From Pseudobdellovibrio sp031428275 (lineage in GTDB: Bacteria; Bdellovibrionota; Bdellovibrionia; Bdellovibrionales; Bdellovibrionaceae): a stretch of 17,548 nucleotides of DNA. The translations under genes and the position numbers were made by a program. The DNA lies in contig JANPPC010000049.1 in the NCBI GenBank assembly GCA_031428275.1, positions 1-17,548 of the forward strand, in the 5' to 3' direction. Positions 14,781-17,548 of this stretch are shown in pieces; the stretch's first letter is position 1; each line of letters starts with the position of its first letter. A model generated the notes under the pieces. The model was given only the letters and a program-made list of their open reading frames with translations, was not told where the DNA came from and did no database searches.

Positions 14781-15539
14781 ATGAAAAACATTCTAGTAGC
14801 GCTTATCACGACGCTTGGTCTTTTTGCAGAAGCGAAGATTGTCGATAAAATTATTGGCGACGATGATTTAGTTCTAGTTACCCCTGATGCTTCAAATATT
14901 CCACTTAAGTACCGTAAAATAATCGATGCGTTTGGAATGGTCAGCCCATCGGCCTGCACAGCGACCCATATCGGTAACGGTTACGTTTTAACAGCAGGCC
15001 ACTGCTTCTGGGCGACGGCTGAGTTGCAACGCGACCAAGACTGCTCTGACACAACCATACAATGGGGACGCCGTGAGGATTTAGCGCCCTATGTGACGTC
15101 TCAGTGTGAAAAGGTGATTGTGCAACAGACTGATGACTTAAACGACTTTGCTATTATCAAAGTTTCACCTGCTCCACCCGTATCTATTGCTCCTGATATG
15201 AGCCGTCGTGCGGTCATCAGCGATACCTTAACGGTTTTCTCTCACCCGAACGAATTACCCCTTCATTGGTCTAAGCTTTGCGGAGTTGAGCGATTAAGCC
15301 ACGAAGAGCTTCCCCCCAATACTTTACAACACAAGTGTGACACAAACCCAGGTTCAAGCGGCGCCACGCTCATTAACGTGTTGAGTTTAAAAATCGTCGG
15401 CATTCATGACGGCGGTATAAATGGTTTTCTGACGATTGATGATCCCCAGCGTTTGCCAATCAATACCGGAATGAATTACGGCACATTTATTATGAATTCT
15501 CCGTTGTATGAGGTCCTGAAAGAACTTGGTTTTAAATAA
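14781..15539 (+). CDS. Secreted trypsin-like serine protease (S1)
   Basis: ATG 14781 follows GAGGGGG and gives 252 residues; the frame continues upstream through the LOG gene but without a matching start. A signal peptide ends at about LFAEA (18). The S1 triad is His74 in VLTAGHCFW, Asp122 in DLNDFAIIKV, and Ser193 in TNPGSSGATLI, where the usual GDSGGP reads GSSGAT. Cysteines at 59, 75, 88, 109, 167 and 186 allow disulfides and fit an exported enzyme. GIHDGGINGF (about 212) is the usual post-Ser strand. A V8/trypsin-like endopeptidase acting on host or prey proteins is likely (inference). Confidence 0.94.
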   Translation: MKNILVALITTLGLFAEAKIVDKIIGDDDLVLVTPDASNIPLKYRKIIDAFGMVSPSACTATHIGNGYVLTAGHCFWATAELQRDQDCSDTTIQWGRREDLAPYVTSQCEKVIVQQTDDLNDFAIIKVSPAPPVSIAPDMSRRAVISDTLTVFSHPNELPLHWSKLCGVERLSHEELPPNTLQHKCDTNPGSSGATLINVLSLKIVGIHDGGINGFLTIDDPQRLPINTGMNYGTFIMNSPLYEVLKELGFK

Positions 15540-15548
15540 GTTTTCAGT

Positions 15549-15583
15549 ACGAATTATTGTCTCGCGGGCCCGAATAAGTTCGT
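15549..15583. repeat. Hairpin between the trypsin-like gene and the TIGR02147 remnant
   Basis: ACGAATTATT (15549-15558) pairs with AATAAGTTCGT (15573-15583) with one bulge, and the loop contains the self-complementary CGGGCCCG. No T-tract follows, so it is not a clear terminator. It lies exactly at the point where the following gene loses its 5' end. Confidence 0.4.
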
Positions 15584-15919
15584 CTGCATGTCTACATTGA
15601 AAAGCTTCAGTTGTGGGGCTTGATTAAGTTCGAACGTAAGTCCTATGTGGTGGTCTCGAATGATCTGCATTTGTCGAAAGACTCTGTGATTTACATGAAC
15701 TACCGCAATCTTATGAATCAGTTCGCGACCAGTAAATTGAATCAATTAGACGGGGACGAATTTCATTCTTTTTCGGTGATCTTCACTTGTGATCAAAAAG
15801 TAAACGATAAAATAAAGCAGAAATTTTTTAACTTTTTAAAAGACATCCAGGTCGACTTTAAAAAGGCGAAAGCCGAAGAAGTTTACCAGATGAATTTCAA
15901 TTTATTGAAGTGGAACTAA
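15578..15919 (+). pseudogene. Remnant of a TIGR02147/DUF4423 family protein (C-terminal part)
   Basis: About 113 residues are readable after a stop at 15575, with no good start (TTG 15611 is the first candidate and has only a GCTTCAG upstream). The content matches the C-terminal part of TIGR02147 proteins: a helix region LWGLIKFERKSYVVVSNDLH, then NRNLMNQF-type residues, and a closing FHSFSVIFTC ... AEEVYQMNFNLLKWN, which corresponds to the family's usual end (E.VYQLNI.FFPL). The family is normally around 270 residues with an N-terminal helix-turn-helix, so the front two thirds are missing; only 38 nt separate this frame from the preceding gene. Probably a non-functional fragment, though the long clean frame leaves a small-protein role possible. 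Confidence 0.6.
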
Positions 15920-16129
15920 GTATCATATCGCGGGCGCTTTCGATCGCGTTTTAAAAAGAATAAAATAATTGGTAGAGGCGACTCTAAGCTACAAACAGAG
16001 GTGGCTAAGCTGGGCGTACCTCATCAAACCTTGATCAACATAAACTTTAGAACACTGATGAAAAATCCAAATATCGAAAGCAGGGTTGAGGTTTTAGAAA
16101 AAAAAGAAGAAAGTTGGCTAATCCATTAA
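15920..16129 (+). pseudogene. CopG-type antitoxin-like fragment without a start codon
   Basis: Directly after the stop at 15917, the same frame stays open for 70 codons to a TAA at 16127. The part TEVAKLGVPHQTLINI followed by FRTLMKNPNIESRVEVLEKK resembles the C-terminal half of ribbon-helix-helix (CopG/BrnA-type) antitoxins, whose usual form is ...LGVPYQTLINxxLRE... The first 17 residues (GRFRSRFKKNKIIGRG) look unlike that family. No ATG is available until 16058, and no toxin gene is beside it. It is best read as a decayed antitoxin tail. Confidence 0.45.
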
Positions 16130-16134
16130 AATAC

Positions 16135-16159
16135 AGGTTCAGTTATTTAGGCTGAACCT
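16135..16159. terminator. Hairpin terminator candidate after the antitoxin-like fragment
   Basis: AGGTTCAG pairs with CTGAACCT around a 9-nt loop. On the minus strand it is followed by GTATTTTAAT, a moderate T-rich run, so it may end the minus-strand gene that stops at 16191 as well as the plus-strand fragment. T-tracts are weak on both sides. Confidence 0.5.
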
Positions 16160-16190
16160 TATTGATGGAGGGGGTGAATTTTAGGTAGTG

Positions 16191-16634
16191 TTATCTGGTC
16201 GCTCGTTTAATATGTTTCAGGATTGTATCAGCGAGTTCATTTTCTTGATTGATTCTTTTAGGCACAAAAACCAGCGATTGTTGGTATATCTCACGCTCTA
16301 AACCATTAATTGAATTATCCTGAAGAAGGCTTTTTAAGCGATCTTCTTGTTTTTTAATGGCAGCAATCTTTAATGCTCTTTCGTTATTAATAGAATTAAT
16401 TGCAAATATGGAATCTGACTCCGAAATTGATTCTTTAAAGCCAGCACATGCTAAAATTTGTAATTCCTTAGTATTTTCTGCCGATTTATAAAGTAACGAT
16501 CTTTCTGCGTCTGAGATACCTTGAACCGTTGTTAGTCGCTCTTTTTCTTGAGAAAGATTTTTCGTAACGCACTCCCCAGCTAACACTGTCGAAGAAATTA
16601 ACATAAGACCTAAAATTGCTGTCACTTTTTTCAT
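16191..16634 (-). CDS. Secreted helical protein of unknown function
   Basis: I start at ATG 16634, which has AAAGGAG at a 6-nt spacing and gives a clean signal peptide (MKKVTAILGLMLISS, then TVLA); a longer frame to 16667 has no support. The product is 147 residues. The mature part is charged and helical with coiled-coil-like stretches (NLSQEKERLTTVQGISDAER; RALKIAAIKKQEDRLKSLLQ). Two cysteines, in AGECVTK and LACAGF, could pair. I do not recognise a family. Probably periplasmic. Confidence 0.72.
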   Translation of the reverse strand: MKKVTAILGLMLISSTVLAGECVTKNLSQEKERLTTVQGISDAERSLLYKSAENTKELQILACAGFKESISESDSIFAINSINNERALKIAAIKKQEDRLKSLLQDNSINGLEREIYQQSLVFVPKRINQENELADTILKHIKRATR

Positions 16635-16644
16635 AGAAACTCCT

Positions 16645-16779
16645 TTAGTTTGTTTTAAATGTTTCAAACACCGATGTTGCTAAAATTGTTCCACTTGGAA
16701 TTTGCGTTTCAAAACCAAATGTATCTGGCCGCTCAAGTGGTCCGCCGCTAGAACGCCTTTTTAAGCAACAATTTTTTCG
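16645..16779 (-). pseudogene. Coding-like orphan C-terminal fragment
   Basis: On the minus strand a 44-codon frame runs from a TAA at 16780 to a TAA at 16645, with no ATG, GTG or TTG before the last third. The text looks coding: SSGGPLERPDTFGFETQIPS, then GTILATSVFETFKTN. The stop overlaps the region of the Shine-Dalgarno of the 147-aa gene. It is not in frame with the kinase-like gene upstream. I do not recognise the family; it is probably the tail of a lost gene. Confidence 0.35.
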
Positions 16780-16802
16780 TTATAAACTCAGGGTTTTAGC
16801 TT

Positions 16803-17441
16803 TCAGTTTAAAAATAGCGCGGAACATTTTTTATTCATCGCTCTTTGACGATGTTTACTAACAATTTTATTGAGATGGTCCAAGTACTTATCTTCAATAC
16901 CAGGTTTACCCTTTATAAAATCAATGACTACACTATCAATTCGAAGACCATCGGCTAATTTTGTAGCGCCAAACCAATCAAGTAGAACCCAACGATTTCC
17001 ATCCCAAATAACTTGTCCGGGATGATAGTCTCCAATCTTTGCAAAGTTCGCAAAAGCGGCTACAAATTTATCGAACTGGTCAAAAATATATTGATTTTTT
17101 GCGGCTTCTCTTGCGAGCAGTATACCTTCAGGATTACCTGTGAAAGTAATGGCATTGGGCGTTTTATATTTAATAGTTTGATTGCGATTCAAAAAGTTCG
17201 AAAGTGTAAACTTAGGATTGAGACGTTCAACGATTAGAAAATTAAATTCAGGACGACTTTCTTCAGTATAAACACGAACAATACTATCTCCTGCGGTCTT
17301 TAACTTTTCATATTCTGCAACGTAAGAAATGGAAGTTATAATGGCATGATCTGTTTTACCAATACGGATCGCTTTATCTTCAGAAATTGCAAATACACGA
17401 GTAGCAGAGGTTCTTCTCAGTTGATGGTGGAATGCAAAGTG
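16803..17441 (-). pseudogene. Protein-kinase-like phosphotransferase, disrupted 5' end
   Basis: On the minus strand 212 codons are open between a TGA at 17444 and the TGA at 16803. The text reads as a small kinase-like fold: LRRTSATRVFAISEDKAIRI (glycine-rich-loop/beta3 region), EYEKLKTAGDSIVRVYTEES, then IGDYHPGQVIWDGNRWVLLD, the equivalent of the HxDxxxxN catalytic loop and the IDFG/DWFG metal Asp. No ATG or GTG lies in the frame before 17192 (a TTG that would cut off the N-lobe). Seven codons upstream of the TGA there is ATG 17465 with TTGGAA before it, in the same frame, giving MNSFIHS and then TGA. A nonsense mutation is the simplest reading. No phosphorylation target is evident. Confidence 0.5.
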
Positions 17442-17494
17442 TCATGAATGGATAAAGGAATTCATCAAATTCCAAGACTTTTTTAATATTTTAG

Positions 17495-17548
17495 TTACGA
17501 AGCTGAAATTTTAACGAAAGAAACGGAAGTGTTTTGATGAATTCCCAT
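17495..17548 (-). CDS. 3' end of an upstream minus-strand gene (partial)
   Basis: From the window edge the minus strand reads MGIHQNTSVSFVKISAS and a TAA ending at 17495. It could be the last 17 residues of a gene that continues beyond the window, or chance. Too short to say more. Confidence 0.25.
   Translation of the reverse strand: MGIHQNTSVSFVKISAS

Noticed and set aside
16001..16129. GTG 16001 as the start of a 42-aa antitoxin
   Set aside because: There is no ribosome binding site and the predicted product lacks the N-terminal DNA-binding strand.

Overview
This window reads as chromosome from a predatory or predator-related bacterium of the Bdellovibrionota (Bdellovibrio-like), with moderate to low GC. 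The assignment rests on gene content and is inference: a phage-tail-fibre-like repeat protein of the kind Bdellovibrio uses as surface fibres, a remnant of the TIGR02147/DUF4423 family that is expanded in Bdellovibrio and Fibrobacter, several secreted peptidases, and a GGEEF diguanylate cyclase. No rRNA, tRNA, CRISPR array, intact insertion sequence or prophage module was seen.

Layout. (1) 1-2801, plus strand: the 3' part of a long repetitive fibre protein, then, 4 nt after its stop, a secreted glycine-rich protein resembling phage fibre-tip domains. (2) 2802-6187, plus strand: a diguanylate cyclase with a TTG start and a perfect Shine-Dalgarno, a 231-nt intergenic region rich in inverted repeats, a secreted subtilisin-like protease without a propeptide, and an unrecognised 296-aa helical protein. 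(3) 6204-8161, minus strand: a secreted DUF2817/M14-type carboxypeptidase-like protein, an AP2-domain protein with a ruined HNH nuclease half, and a 33-aa membrane microprotein that ends inside a bidirectional terminator. (4) 8260-9534, plus: rarA, converging with (5) 9524-11161, minus: a secreted twin-cysteine-module protein, an Rrf2 regulator and truC, the last two overlapping by ATGA. (6) 11347-12612, plus: a UMF1/Atg22-type MFS transporter. (7) 12657-12854, minus: a small membrane protein. (8) 12911-14719, plus: a tightly overlapped RNA-modification cluster (rlmE, a RluA-type pseudouridine synthase, a LOG-family phosphoribohydrolase). (9) 14781-15539, plus: a secreted trypsin-like protease. 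(10) 15540-17548: a decay zone holding the C-terminal third of a TIGR02147 protein, a CopG-type antitoxin-like fragment in the same frame, a small secreted helical protein, an orphan coding-like tail, and a kinase-like reading frame with an in-frame TGA and no usable start.

Taken together, the left half suggests surface recognition (fibre plus glycine-rich tip), c-di-GMP signalling and secreted hydrolysis, which fits a predatory life. The middle is housekeeping (fork rescue, rRNA/tRNA modification, transport). The right end is accessory DNA in decay. The most interesting items are the two-gene fibre locus, the domesticated-looking AP2 protein with its microprotein, the structured intergenic region before the subtilase, and the broken kinase-like region.
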